Positions 22,440 through 30,204 of a stretch of DNA of 64,000 nt are shown here, in pieces. The stretch lies in the NCBI GenBank assembly GCA_963764805.1, contig CAVXUB010000006.1:248001-312000 (forward strand), in the 5' to 3' direction. The stretch comes from CAVXUB01 sp963764805 (GTDB taxonomy: Bacteria; Actinomycetota; Acidimicrobiia; Acidimicrobiales; Bog-793). A model generated the notes under the pieces. It ran no database searches and had not been told where the DNA came from. It saw only the letters and a program-made list of their open reading frames with translations. Made by a program: the position numbers and the translations under genes. Every line of letters starts with the position of its first letter. Within the stretch, counting starts at the first letter, position 1.

Positions 22440-22987
22440 TGCCAGAAACTCAATACGAAGAGCGGACCATCAAGGTCAACCGCGTCGCCAAGGTCGTGCA
22501 GGGCGGCCGGCGCTTCTCGTTCACCGCGCTGATGGTCATCGGCGACGGCAACGGGCACGTCGGCCTCGGCTACGGCAAGGCGAAAGAAGCGGGCCTGGCG
22601 GTCCAGAAGGGCATCGAGGAGGCGAAGAAGAACCTCTTCGAGGTCCCCCTGGCGGGCTCGACCATCATCCATCCGGTGATCGGCCACGCCGGCGCCGGTC
22701 GCATCCTGCTGAAGCCCGCCGCCCCCGGCACCGGCGTGATCGCCGGCGGTGCGGCACGCGCGATCCTCGAGATGGCCGGCATCCACGACATCGTGGCCAA
22801 GTCCCTCGGCACGTCGAACGGGATCAACGTCGCCCACGCCACGGTCGCCGGCCTGAAGGCGCTCCGCAAGCCTGACGAGGTGGCGCGGGTGCGGGGGAAG
22901 TCCGCCGACGAGGTCACGCCGGCCGGCGTGCTCCGCAGTTACGAGGACCGGCGCCGCCATGCCCGCGCCTCCGCCGAGATCGGTTGA
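22439..22987 (+). CDS. rpsE: Ribosomal protein S5
   Basis: S5 (uS5) is a 30S protein at the mRNA entry site that affects accuracy. The 182-residue protein has the double-stranded RNA-binding N-terminal domain (RVAKVVQGGRRFSFTALMVI, then GLGYGKAKE) and the second domain with LLKPAAPGTGVIAGGAARAI and KSLGTSNGINVAHATVAGL. The last 20 residues are basic and slightly longer than average. It overlaps rplR by one base. Confidence 0.98.
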   Translation: MPETQYEERTIKVNRVAKVVQGGRRFSFTALMVIGDGNGHVGLGYGKAKEAGLAVQKGIEEAKKNLFEVPLAGSTIIHPVIGHAGAGRILLKPAAPGTGVIAGGAARAILEMAGIHDIVAKSLGTSNGINVAHATVAGLKALRKPDEVARVRGKSADEVTPAGVLRSYEDRRRHARASAEIG

Positions 22988-22991
22988 TCGG

Positions 22992-23360
22992 ATGTCAGAG
23001 ACCAACGAGACGACAGGTACCGGGCACCGGCCGCGCGGCCGCCAGCACCGGCAGGGAGAGGGGAACATCCTCGTCACCCAGGTGCGGTCGGAGATCAGCT
23101 CCAAGCCGAAACATCGCGGCACGCTCCGCGCCCTCGGCCTGCGCCGGCTGGGAGCGAGCAACGTGCTGCCGGACCGTCCCGAGATCAGGGGCATGATCGC
23201 CCGCGTCCCCCACCTGGTGACCGTCGAGCCGGCTCCTGCGGGTGCGGCTCCCGGGTCCGCCGAGGGTGCGGCTCCCGGGTCCGCCGAGGGTGCGGCGCCG
23301 GCGGCGTCGGGGCGTGCACGCGCCGCCACCAGGAACACGAGCAGCAAGGACTCAGACTGA
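22992..23360 (+). CDS. rpmD: Ribosomal protein L30 with added tails
   Basis: L30 (uL30) is a small 50S protein, normally about 60 residues. Here the domain runs from about residue 35 (NILVTQVRSEISSKPKHRGT) to 78 (MIARVPHLVTVE). It is preceded by a Thr/Arg/Gln-rich leader and followed by about 45 residues that include two copies of GAAPGSAE. The ATG at 22992 is used because it lies just after the rpsE stop; an upstream in-frame ATG would overlap rpsE. The total is 122 residues, and the stop overlaps the rplO start. Confidence 0.92.
   Translation: MSETNETTGTGHRPRGRQHRQGEGNILVTQVRSEISSKPKHRGTLRALGLRRLGASNVLPDRPEIRGMIARVPHLVTVEPAPAGAAPGSAEGAAPGSAEGAAPAASGRARAATRNTSSKDSD
23241..23288 (+). repeat. 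Two perfect 24-bp repeats in rpmD
   Basis: Two identical 24-bp copies lie head to tail at 23241-23264 and 23265-23288, followed by a partial third. Each encodes eight residues, GAAPGSAE, and keeps the frame of rpmD. The repeat is outside the conserved L30 fold. Confidence 0.95.
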
Positions 23361-23848
23361 TGAAGATCCACGATCTGGCACCGGCGCCGGGCGCCCGCCG
23401 CGAGCGGCGGCGGGTAGGCCGCGGCACCGCCGGCAAGGGCGGGAAGACCGCCGGCCGAGGCACCAAGGGTCAGGGAGCGCGCGACACGATCCCGGCCGGT
23501 TTCGAGGGCGGCCAGCTGCCGTTGACGATGCGGATACCGAAGCTGCGCGGCTTCAAGAACCCCTTCCGTGTCGAGTACAACGTCGTCAACCTCGACTCGC
23601 TGGCCGAGTTCCCGGGGACCGAAGTCACACCCGAGTCGCTCCACGCGGCCGGGCTCGCCCATGCCAAGGGCCTGGTCAAGATCCTCGGCCGGGGCTCTCT
23701 CGACCGCGCTCTGCAGGTCTCTGCGCACGCCTTCTCCAAGTCCGCTGCGGACGCCATTCGTGCCGCAGGGGGTAGCGTGTCGGTGATTCCGGCGCCCTTC
23801 GGGGACCGGCGGCCGCCGGCGAGGGGCAACGCCCTCGCCAATCGCTGA
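23360..23848 (+). CDS. rplO: Ribosomal protein L15
   Basis: L15 (uL15) is a late-assembly 50S protein that spans several 23S rRNA domains. The 162-residue protein begins MKIHDLAPAPGARRERRRVG, followed by the Gly-rich GTAGKGGKTAGRGTKGQGAR and the family segment FEGGQLPLTMRIPKLRGFKN. The C-terminal domain (residues 80-150) is normal. It is the last ribosomal gene before secY and shares a base with rpmD. Confidence 0.97.
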   Translation: MKIHDLAPAPGARRERRRVGRGTAGKGGKTAGRGTKGQGARDTIPAGFEGGQLPLTMRIPKLRGFKNPFRVEYNVVNLDSLAEFPGTEVTPESLHAAGLAHAKGLVKILGRGSLDRALQVSAHAFSKSAADAIRAAGGSVSVIPAPFGDRRPPARGNALANR

Positions 23849-23870
23849 GCATCGGGCGGGAAGAGGTCAC

Positions 23871-25160
23871 ATGCTGACGAGCCTGCGGAACATCTTCAAG
23901 GTTCCGGACCTTCGCAACAAGGTCCTTTTCACCCTGCTCGTCATCGCCATCTACCAGCTCGGCGCCAACGTCCCGATCCCGGGCATCTCGACCTCCGCGC
24001 TGCACCAGATCTCGAACGCCTCCAAGGGCACCGGGGTCCTAGGCTTCCTGAACCTGTTCTCCGGAGGAGCCCTGGCCAGGGCCGCCGTGTTCGGCCTCGG
24101 GATCATGCCCTACATCACGGCCTCGATCATCGTGCAGCTGCTGACCGGCGTGATCCCGAAGTTCACCGAGTGGCGCGAGCAGGGTGCGATCGGTCAGCGC
24201 AAGATGACGCAGACGACCCGCTACGTGACGGTCGGCCTGGCGGTGCTGCAGTCGTCGGGCCTCGTGTTCCTCTTCCACTCCGGCCAGCTGTTCGGGAACA
24301 CGGGTATCGACCTGATCCCCAACTTCTCGTGGGAGCACGTGCTGTTCATCATCCTCACGCTGACAGCCGGCACGGCCTTCGTGATGTGGCTGGGCGAGCT
24401 GATCACGCAGCGGGGGATCGGCAACGGGATGTCGATCCTGATCTTCGCCAACGTCGTGGCGACGATCCCCTACGACGCGGCGATCATCAAGGCGGACAAG
24501 AGCTGGCTGGGCATCGGGATCATGGCCGTCATCGTGCTGGTGCTGCTGGTGGCGATCGTCTTCGTCCAGCAGGGGCAACGGCGCATCCCGGTGACCTTCG
24601 CGAAACGCGTGCAGGGTCGCCGGATGACACAGGGCGGGAGCACGTACATCCCGCTGCTCGTCAACCAGGCCGGCGTCATCCCGATCATCTTCGCCAGCTC
24701 GTTGCTCTACATCCCGGTCCTGTTCTCCAACGTCTTCCAGGGCTACAAGCCGGTCTACAACTTCATCCAGAACAACCTGCTCAACCCGACGGACGGCTGG
24801 TACATCTTCCTCTACGGCGTGTTGATCATCGTCTTCACGTTCTTCTACGTGCAGGTCACCTTCGACCCGGTGCAGCAGGCCGACTCGATCCGCAAGCAAG
24901 GCGGGTACATCCCCGGGATCCGTCCCGGGCTCCCGACGGAGCGCTACCTAGGGAAGATCCTCAACCGGATCACGTTCCCGGGCTCGCTGTTCCTCGCCAC
25001 GGTGGCCCTGATCCCGTCGATCCTGCTGGCGACGTGGCGCATAAACCAGATCCCGTTCTTCGGAACGACGCTGCTCATCGCGGTGGGCGTGGCGCTCGAG
25101 ACCATGAAGCAGATCGACAGCCAGCTCATGATGCGCAACTACGAGGGCTTCCTCCAGTAA
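23871..25160 (+). CDS. secY: SecY preprotein translocase channel
   Basis: SecY is the membrane channel of the Sec translocon; it works with SecE and SecG and the motor SecA. The 429 residues form about ten membrane helices. The plug region (GFLNLFSGGALARAAVFGLG) follows helix 1 and the first conserved cytosolic segment is QLLTGVIPKFTEWREQG. The SecA-binding loops C4 and C5 carry VQGRRMTQGGSTYIPLLVNQ and IPGIRPGLPTERYLGKILNR. The adk GTG directly follows the stop. No anomalies. Confidence 0.98.
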   Translation: MLTSLRNIFKVPDLRNKVLFTLLVIAIYQLGANVPIPGISTSALHQISNASKGTGVLGFLNLFSGGALARAAVFGLGIMPYITASIIVQLLTGVIPKFTEWREQGAIGQRKMTQTTRYVTVGLAVLQSSGLVFLFHSGQLFGNTGIDLIPNFSWEHVLFIILTLTAGTAFVMWLGELITQRGIGNGMSILIFANVVATIPYDAAIIKADKSWLGIGIMAVIVLVLLVAIVFVQQGQRRIPVTFAKRVQGRRMTQGGSTYIPLLVNQAGVIPIIFASSLLYIPVLFSNVFQGYKPVYNFIQNNLLNPTDGWYIFLYGVLIIVFTFFYVQVTFDPVQQADSIRKQGGYIPGIRPGLPTERYLGKILNRITFPGSLFLATVALIPSILLATWRINQIPFFGTTLLIAVGVALETMKQIDSQLMMRNYEGFLQ

Positions 25161-25835
25161 GTGATACCCGGCGCGAGGCTCATCGTCCTCGGCAAGCAGG
25201 GGGCAGGCAAGGGCACGCAGTGCGTGCGCCTGTCGCATCACTACGTGATCCCCCACATCGCCACCGGCGACATGCTTCGAGCCGAGGTGAAGCTGCAGAC
25301 AAAGCTCGGCGTCGAGGCCAGGCGTTACATGGACCAGGGTGAGCTGATCCCTGACGAGGTCGTGCTGGCGATGGTCGCCGGCCGGCTGGAGCAGGACGAC
25401 ACCAAGGGGCGAGGTTTCGTCCTCGACGGGTTCCCACGCACGGTCGCGCAGGCGGAGGGCTTGGCACGGCTGCTGCAGCCGGACGACGTCGACATGGTGA
25501 TCAACCTCGTCGTGCCGACGGGGCTCGTGCTGCGCCGGCTGGCGTCGCGGCGCGTCTGTCGAGACTGCCAGACGAACTACTCGATATCCGAGCCGCCGCG
25601 TTTCGACTGGATCTGCGACGTCTGCGGCGGTGAGGTGATCCAGCGCGAGGACGACACGGAGGATGCGATCAAGCGCCGCCTCGACCTCTACGAGACTGAG
25701 ACAGCGCCTCTGATCGCCTGGTACCGGCGCCAGGGCAAGCTCGTCTCGGTGTCGGGCATCGGGGCGGTCGGCGTCGTGTCGGAGCGGATGATCGCCGCGA
25801 TCGACTCCGAGCGGCAGAAGTGGAACCGGCCATGA
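25161..25835 (+). CDS. adk: Adenylate kinase
   Basis: Adenylate kinase interconverts ATP + AMP and 2 ADP. The P-loop is GKQGAGKGTQ near residue 11; many homologues have GPPGAGKGTQ. The AMP-binding part includes HIATGDMLRAEVK and GFVLDGFPRT. The lid carries four cysteines (CRDCQTNY and CDVCGGEV), so it should bind zinc, a feature many Gram-positive enzymes share but mycobacterial ones lack. The 224-residue protein starts at GTG immediately after secY and overlaps map at its stop, as in many spc operons. Confidence 0.97.
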   Translation: MIPGARLIVLGKQGAGKGTQCVRLSHHYVIPHIATGDMLRAEVKLQTKLGVEARRYMDQGELIPDEVVLAMVAGRLEQDDTKGRGFVLDGFPRTVAQAEGLARLLQPDDVDMVINLVVPTGLVLRRLASRRVCRDCQTNYSISEPPRFDWICDVCGGEVIQREDDTEDAIKRRLDLYETETAPLIAWYRRQGKLVSVSGIGAVGVVSERMIAAIDSERQKWNRP

Positions 25836-26647
25836 GGCGGGTCGTGGACACGGGCCGGCCGTGGGCCGTGGAGCCGGCCGCAAGGCGGGCTGTGAGGCGC
25901 GGCAGCGTGAGGCGGACGACGGACGAGATCGCCAAGATGCGCAAGGCCGGCAAGGTCGTCGCCGAGATGATCGAGACGACCCGCCAGGCGCTGAAGCCGG
26001 GGATGACCACCCGCGACATCGACAACATCGCCCGGGAGGTGCTCGAGCGGCGCCATGCCCGCTCCAACTTCCTCAACTACCACGGGTTCCCGGCAGTGGT
26101 CTGCACCTCGCCGAACGACATGATCGTGCACGGGATCCCCGGCGACTACGTGCTCGAGGAGGGTGACATCATCTCGGTCGACTGCGGGGCGATCATCGAG
26201 GGCTACCACGGCGACGCCGCGTATACGGCGCCCGTCGGCGAGGTCTCGAAGGTGGCTGCCAAGCTGCTCGAGGTCACCGAGCGGAGCCTCTGGGCCGGCA
26301 TCGAGCAGATGCACGAGGGCAACCGGCTGCACGACATCGGACGGGCCGTGCAGGACGTCGCCGAAGCCGCCGGCTTCTCGGTGGTGCGCAAGTACGTCGG
26401 CCACGCCATCGGGACGGCGATGCACGAGGAACCGCAGGTGCCCAACTACTGGCCGGGCAACGGAGGCCCGAAACTGAAGGTTGGAAACGTCTTCGCGGTC
26501 GAGCCGATGGTCAACGTCGGGACATCCGAGACGATCGAGCTCGACGACGGATGGAGCGTGGTCACCGCCGACGGTTCGCTGTCGGCGCACTTCGAGCACA
26601 CCATCGCCATCCTCGAGGACGGGCCGGAGGTGCTGACCAGCCCATGA
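25832..26647 (+). CDS. map: Methionine aminopeptidase, type I
   Basis: This enzyme removes the initiator methionine from new proteins. All five metal ligands are visible: two Asp in SVDCGAIIEGYHGDAAYT, His in GHAIGTAMHEEP, Glu in FAVEPMVNVG and Glu in AHFEHTIAIL. The ATG at 25832 overlaps the adk stop as ATGA and gives 271 residues; a GTG four codons earlier is possible. The first 30 residues are Arg-rich and longer than the E. coli form. It is the last gene of the secY-adk-map group. Confidence 0.97.
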   Translation: MRRVVDTGRPWAVEPAARRAVRRGSVRRTTDEIAKMRKAGKVVAEMIETTRQALKPGMTTRDIDNIAREVLERRHARSNFLNYHGFPAVVCTSPNDMIVHGIPGDYVLEEGDIISVDCGAIIEGYHGDAAYTAPVGEVSKVAAKLLEVTERSLWAGIEQMHEGNRLHDIGRAVQDVAEAAGFSVVRKYVGHAIGTAMHEEPQVPNYWPGNGGPKLKVGNVFAVEPMVNVGTSETIELDDGWSVVTADGSLSAHFEHTIAILEDGPEVLTSP

Positions 26648-26704
26648 GCTGATAACATCTCGCTGCTTCGGATCGCGAGATCCGCGGGTATGCTTTCGCG
26701 TGCC

Positions 26705-26791
26705 GTCGAGCAGGCTCACAGGTGCTCGACACGGCTACGTCTCGGCGCTGCAGTCGGATCCCAGCCCGGTCTCCGGGCGACCCCGTCCGAC
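26705..26791 (+). promoter_or_regulatory. Folded leader upstream of infA
   Basis: Two strong hairpins precede infA. The first, 26705-26730, pairs GTCGAGCA with TGCTCGAC around a ten-base loop. The second, 26753-26791, is nested: GTCGGA/TCCGAC outside and GCCCGG/CCGGGC inside with a three-base loop. A TATGCT at 26689-26694 just upstream could be the -10 box. The pairing is seen; a role in infA expression is inferred. Confidence 0.45.
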
Positions 26792-26839
26792 AGCCACGCC
26801 CGGCGTAGCGATCACAGTTATTCGATCTAGGAGGATCAT

Positions 26840-27064
26840 CTGCCCAAGCCCAAGGAAGACGCGATCGTGCTCGAAGGGACGGTCGTCGAGCCGCTCCCGA
26901 ACGCGATGTTCCGCGTAGAGCTCGAGAATGGGCACAAGGTGCTCGCCCACAGCTCGGGCAAGATGAGGATGCATCGCATCCGCATCCTTCCGGGGGACAA
27001 GGTGCAGGTGGAGATCACGCCCTACGACCTCAATCGTGGGCGGATCACCTATCGCTACAAGTAG
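26840..27064 (+). CDS. infA: Translation initiation factor IF-1, probable CTG start
   Basis: IF-1 binds the ribosomal A site during initiation. The body EGTVVEPLPNAMFRVELENG and MHRIRILPGDKVQVEITPYD is unmistakable and the protein ends RGRITYRYK. The family N-terminus (PKPKEDAIV here) is encoded only if translation starts at CTG 26840. This codon follows AGGAGG at ideal spacing, and an in-frame TAG at 26828 with no ATG, GTG or TTG between rules out an earlier start. The next candidate, GTG 26867, would lose nine conserved residues and has no ribosome-binding site. So IF-1 (74 residues) seems to use a CTG start, unless one base is miscalled. Confidence 0.93.
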   Translation: MPKPKEDAIVLEGTVVEPLPNAMFRVELENGHKVLAHSSGKMRMHRIRILPGDKVQVEITPYDLNRGRITYRYK

Positions 27065-27164
27065 CAGCATCACAGCTAGTGGTTGGTCGTACGGTGCAGC
27101 CGGAGGTGCCGAGTGCCCCGCCCGCGAGGCGGCAGCTCGGCTTTCAGTGAATCGGGAAGAGATC

Positions 27165-27278
27165 GTGAAGGTTCGACCGAGCGTCAAGGCGATCTGCGAG
27201 AAGTGCAAGGTGATCCGCCGGCACGGCAACGTGCTCGTCATCTGCACCAATCCGCGGCACAAGCAGAGGCAGGGTTAG
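27165..27278 (+). CDS. rpmJ: Ribosomal protein L36
   Basis: L36 (bL36) is the smallest 50S protein, 37 residues. The GTG at 27165 gives the standard start (V)KVRPSVKAICEKCKVIRR. The zinc ligands CEKC, a later Cys and the final His in CTNPRH are all present, so this is the zinc-binding form. The frame is open further upstream, but that part has no counterpart in L36. It lies between infA and rpsM as usual. Confidence 0.97.
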   Translation: MKVRPSVKAICEKCKVIRRHGNVLVICTNPRHKQRQG

Positions 27279-27281
27279 TCA

Positions 27282-27662
27282 GTGGCTCGTATTTCAGGCG
27301 TCGACATCCCGCGTGACAAGCGGCTCGAGATCTCGCTGACGTACGTCTACGGGATCGGCCTCACCACCTCGCACAAGGTCTGCGAGCAGACGGGCATAAG
27401 CATGGACACCCGCGTCCGCGACCTGACGGACGAAGAGGTGGCCAAGCTGCGTGCCTACATCGACGCCAACCTGAAGGTCGAGGGGGACCTGCGACGCGAC
27501 GTCGCGCAGGACATCAAGCGCAAGATGGAGATCGGCTCGTACCAGGGGGTCCGCCACCGTCGCGGCCTGCCCGTCCGCGGGCAGCGCACCCACACCAACG
27601 CTCGCACGCGCAAGGGCCCGAAGAAGACAGTGGCCGGGAAGAAGAAGGTACGTAAGCACTGA
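27282..27662 (+). CDS. rpsM: Ribosomal protein S13
   Basis: S13 (uS13) is a 30S head protein that contacts P-site tRNA and bridges to L5. The GTG start gives MARISGVDIPRDKRLEISLT; the helix-hairpin-helix IGLTTSHKVCEQTGI and the C-terminal QRTHTNARTRKGPKKTVAGK are typical. It has 126 residues. Its stop overlaps the rpsK ATG. It opens the alpha operon here (rpsM-rpsK-rpsD-rpoA-rplQ). Confidence 0.98.
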   Translation: MARISGVDIPRDKRLEISLTYVYGIGLTTSHKVCEQTGISMDTRVRDLTDEEVAKLRAYIDANLKVEGDLRRDVAQDIKRKMEIGSYQGVRHRRGLPVRGQRTHTNARTRKGPKKTVAGKKKVRKH

Positions 27663-28063
27663 TGGCAAAGACCACCAAGCCTGGCGGCCGGCGGCCGCGC
27701 CGCCGCGAACGGAAGAACGTCACGCACGGCGTGGCCCACATCAAGAGCTCGTTCAACAACACGATCGTGTCGATCACCGACTTCGATGGCAACGTCCTCG
27801 CCTGGGCGTCCGCCGGCAACGTGGGCTTCAAGGGCTCCCGCAAGTCCACCCCCTTTGCGGCGCAGATGGCCGCAGAGCAATGCGCCCGCCGGGCGATGGA
27901 GCACGGTGTGCGCCGCGTCGACGTGCTCGTGCGCGGCCCGGGCTCGGGTCGCGAGACGGCCATCCGATCCCTCGCCACTGCCGGCATCGAGGTGACCGGC
28001 ATCAAGGACGTGACCCCCATCCCGCACAACGGCTGCCGCCCGAAGAAGCGGCGCCGGGTCTGA
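27662..28063 (+). CDS. rpsK: Ribosomal protein S11
   Basis: S11 (uS11) lines the mRNA path near the E site. The 133 residues begin with a basic arm (KPGGRRPRRRERKNVTHG), continue with HIKSSFNNTIVSITDFDGNV and GFKGSRKSTPFAAQMAAEQC, and end with IPHNGCRPKKRRRV. All are family hallmarks. It overlaps rpsM by one base. Confidence 0.98.
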   Translation: MAKTTKPGGRRPRRRERKNVTHGVAHIKSSFNNTIVSITDFDGNVLAWASAGNVGFKGSRKSTPFAAQMAAEQCARRAMEHGVRRVDVLVRGPGSGRETAIRSLATAGIEVTGIKDVTPIPHNGCRPKKRRRV

Positions 28064-28089
28064 CACGAGCCTAGGAGCACGAGACAAAG

Positions 28090-28716
28090 ATGGCCCGATA
28101 CACAGGACCCGTTTGCCGGCTGTGCCGTCGCGAGAAGATCAAGCTCTTCTTGAAGGGACCCAAATGCGACTCGCCCAAGTGCCCGATCGAGCGGCGTCCC
28201 TACCCGCCTGGTGAGCACGGCCGCGACCGCATGCGCCAGGGTTCTGAGTACCTGGTGCAGCTGCGCGAGAAGCAGAAGGCGCGCCGCATCTACGGGGTGC
28301 TCGAGAGCCAGTTCCGCAGCCTCTACGAGGAGGCCAACCGCCAGAGCGGGATCACCGGCGAGAACCTCCTCCGGATGCTCGAGCTGCGCCTCGACAACGT
28401 CGCCTACCGGGCGATGTGGGGCGCCAGCCGTTCGCAGGCCCGCCAGCTGGTGCGGCACGGTCATGTCAAGGTCAACGGGAAGCGCGTGACGATCCCGAGC
28501 TACCGCGTCCGCCAGGGCGACACGGTCACGCTCTCCGACAAGGCCCGTGATTTCATCGTCGTCCGCCACAATCTCGACACGCTCGACCGGCAGATGCCGG
28601 CCTGGCTGGAGATCGAGGGCGACGGCGCCTCGATCCGGATCCGCACCGCCCCCCTCCGCGAACAGATCGACACAGACGTCCGCGAGCAGCTCATCGTCGA
28701 GCTGTACTCGAAGTAA
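28090..28716 (+). CDS. rpsD: Ribosomal protein S4
   Basis: S4 (uS4) starts 30S assembly and in E. coli represses the alpha operon. The 208-residue protein begins MARYTGPVCRLCRREKIKLF; with CDSPKC at residues 29-34 it carries the Cys cluster of zinc-binding S4. The RNA-binding S4 domain lies at residues 95-160 (LRLDNVAYRAMWGASRSQAR, then LVRHGHVKVNGKRVTIPSYR). Its position before rpoA is standard. Confidence 0.98.
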   Translation: MARYTGPVCRLCRREKIKLFLKGPKCDSPKCPIERRPYPPGEHGRDRMRQGSEYLVQLREKQKARRIYGVLESQFRSLYEEANRQSGITGENLLRMLELRLDNVAYRAMWGASRSQARQLVRHGHVKVNGKRVTIPSYRVRQGDTVTLSDKARDFIVVRHNLDTLDRQMPAWLEIEGDGASIRIRTAPLREQIDTDVREQLIVELYSK

Positions 28717-28749
28717 GCCGCACGGCACGTATAGGAGTCACGAGAAGTC

Positions 28750-29691
28750 ATGCTGATCATCCAACGACCGACAGTCGAGCCGATCGGAGAGGAGGAGGCG
28801 AACCGGCAGCGCTTTGCCATCGGTCCCCTCGATCCCGGCTTCGGCTACACGTTGGGCAACTCGCTGCGGCGGACGTTGCTGTCGTCCATACCTGGTGCTG
28901 CAGTGACCCAGGTCCGTTTCGACGACGCCCTGCACGAGTTCACCTACCTGAGCGGTGTCAAGGAGGATGTCAGCGACATCATCTTGAACCTCAAGGACCT
29001 GGTGCTCCGGGTGGAGGGCAACGAGCCCGTGACGCTCCGGGTGGACGTGCGCGGTCCCGCCGAGGTGACCGGCGCCGACCTGAGGGCGACATCCGACGTC
29101 GAGATCCTCAACACCGACCTGCACCTGGCGACGGTCAACGCCAAGGGCCGACTGGCGATGGACGTCACGGTCGAGCGCGGCAAGGGCTACGTCTCGGCCG
29201 AGCGGAACAAGCGCTCCTCGACGATCGGTGTCATACCCGTCGATTCGATCTTCTCGCCGGTGCGCCAGGTCTCGGTCGACATCGAGCCGACCCGCGTCGA
29301 GCAGTCGACCGACTTCGACCGCTTGATCCTCGACATCAAGACGGACGGCTCGATCACGCCTCGTGACGCGCTGGCCTCCGCCGGCCAGACGCTGCGCGCG
29401 CTCGTCTCCCTCGTCGCTGAGATGTCGGACGAGGCCCAGGGCTTGGAGCTCGGGGACGTGAGCACCACGTCGACCGGGTCGCCCGATCTCGACCTGCCGA
29501 TCGAGGACCTCGACCTCTCCGAGCGCCCGCGCAATTGCCTGAAGCGCGCCCAGGTGAACACCATCGGCGAGCTCGTCGAGCGGACTGCCGAGGACCTGTT
29601 GGCAATCACCAACTTCGGGCAGAAGTCGCTCGACGAGGTGATCCAGCGGCTGGACGAGCGCGGCTTGTCGCTGCGCGGCCAAGGGGTCTGA
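28750..29691 (+). CDS. rpoA: RNA polymerase subunit alpha
   Basis: Alpha dimerises to nucleate RNA polymerase assembly, and its C-terminal domain binds promoter DNA and activators. The N-terminal domain is clear from GPLDPGFGYTLGNSLRRTLL to about residue 230. A linker rich in Thr, Ser and Asp follows, and then the C-terminal domain (residues 250-313) with RPRNCLKRAQVNTIGELVER and NFGQKSLDEVIQRLDERGL. It has 313 residues, normal for the phylum. rplQ starts one base after the stop. Confidence 0.99.
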   Translation: MLIIQRPTVEPIGEEEANRQRFAIGPLDPGFGYTLGNSLRRTLLSSIPGAAVTQVRFDDALHEFTYLSGVKEDVSDIILNLKDLVLRVEGNEPVTLRVDVRGPAEVTGADLRATSDVEILNTDLHLATVNAKGRLAMDVTVERGKGYVSAERNKRSSTIGVIPVDSIFSPVRQVSVDIEPTRVEQSTDFDRLILDIKTDGSITPRDALASAGQTLRALVSLVAEMSDEAQGLELGDVSTTSTGSPDLDLPIEDLDLSERPRNCLKRAQVNTIGELVERTAEDLLAITNFGQKSLDEVIQRLDERGLSLRGQGV

Positions 29692-29692
29692 G

Positions 29693-30082
29693 ATGCCGGC
29701 CGCACCGAAGAAAGGTCCGCGTTTTGGAGGGGGCGCCGCCCATCACAAGGCGATGATGGGCAACCTCGTCGCATCGCTGATCGCCGCCGAGGGCTTGGTG
29801 ACAACCGAGGCCAAGGCGAAGGCGCTCCGCCCGCTCGCCGAGAAGTTGATCACCAAGGCGGTCCGCGCCGCCGATCTGGAGGACGACGACGACGGCCGGG
29901 CGCGGGCGGTCCACCTCCAGCGCCAGGTCGTCTCCTACATCCGTGACAAGGAGATGGCGCACAAGCTGTTCGCCGACATCGGACCCCGCTACGTCGACCG
30001 GCAGGGCGGTTACCTCAGGATCCTCAAGCTCGGTCCGCGCCACGGCGACAACGCCCCCATGGCGCGCATCGAGTTCGTGTGA
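29693..30082 (+). CDS. rplQ: Ribosomal protein L17
   Basis: L17 (bL17) sits at the tunnel exit. The 129-residue protein starts MPAAPKKGPRFGGGAAHHKA and contains NLVASLIAAEGLVTTEAKAK and GGYLRILKLGPRHGDNAPMA, the normal family pattern. The insert DLEDDDDGRARAVHLQ around residue 62 is acidic. The last residues are RIEFV. A strong hairpin 72 nt after the stop probably ends this operon. Confidence 0.97.
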   Translation: MPAAPKKGPRFGGGAAHHKAMMGNLVASLIAAEGLVTTEAKAKALRPLAEKLITKAVRAADLEDDDDGRARAVHLQRQVVSYIRDKEMAHKLFADIGPRYVDRQGGYLRILKLGPRHGDNAPMARIEFV

Positions 30083-30153
30083 CGCTTTTCGACCTCACCG
30101 AACCCGATCCCGAACGGCCGGGCGCCGAACGCGAAGCGCCAGAGCCAACAAGC

Positions 30154-30178
30154 GAAGCGGCCCAGCACGGGCCGCTTC
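30154..30178 (+). terminator. Perfect hairpin after rplQ
   Basis: GAAGCGGCCC (30154-30163) pairs perfectly with GGGCCGCTTC (30169-30178) around a five-base loop. No long T-run follows. It lies after rplQ and ahead of the preferred truA start, which fits an end for the alpha operon. If truA started at the upstream GTG, this hairpin would fall inside its coding region. Confidence 0.6.
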
Positions 30179-30204
30179 CTCGCGTAGCGGAGGTCACTCG
30201 ACGG

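Noticed and set aside
25161..25200. Inactive adenylate kinase because the P-loop reads GKQGAGKGTQ rather than GPPGAGKGTQ
   Set aside because: The phosphate-binding glycines, lysine and threonine are present and the second and third residues vary in the family.
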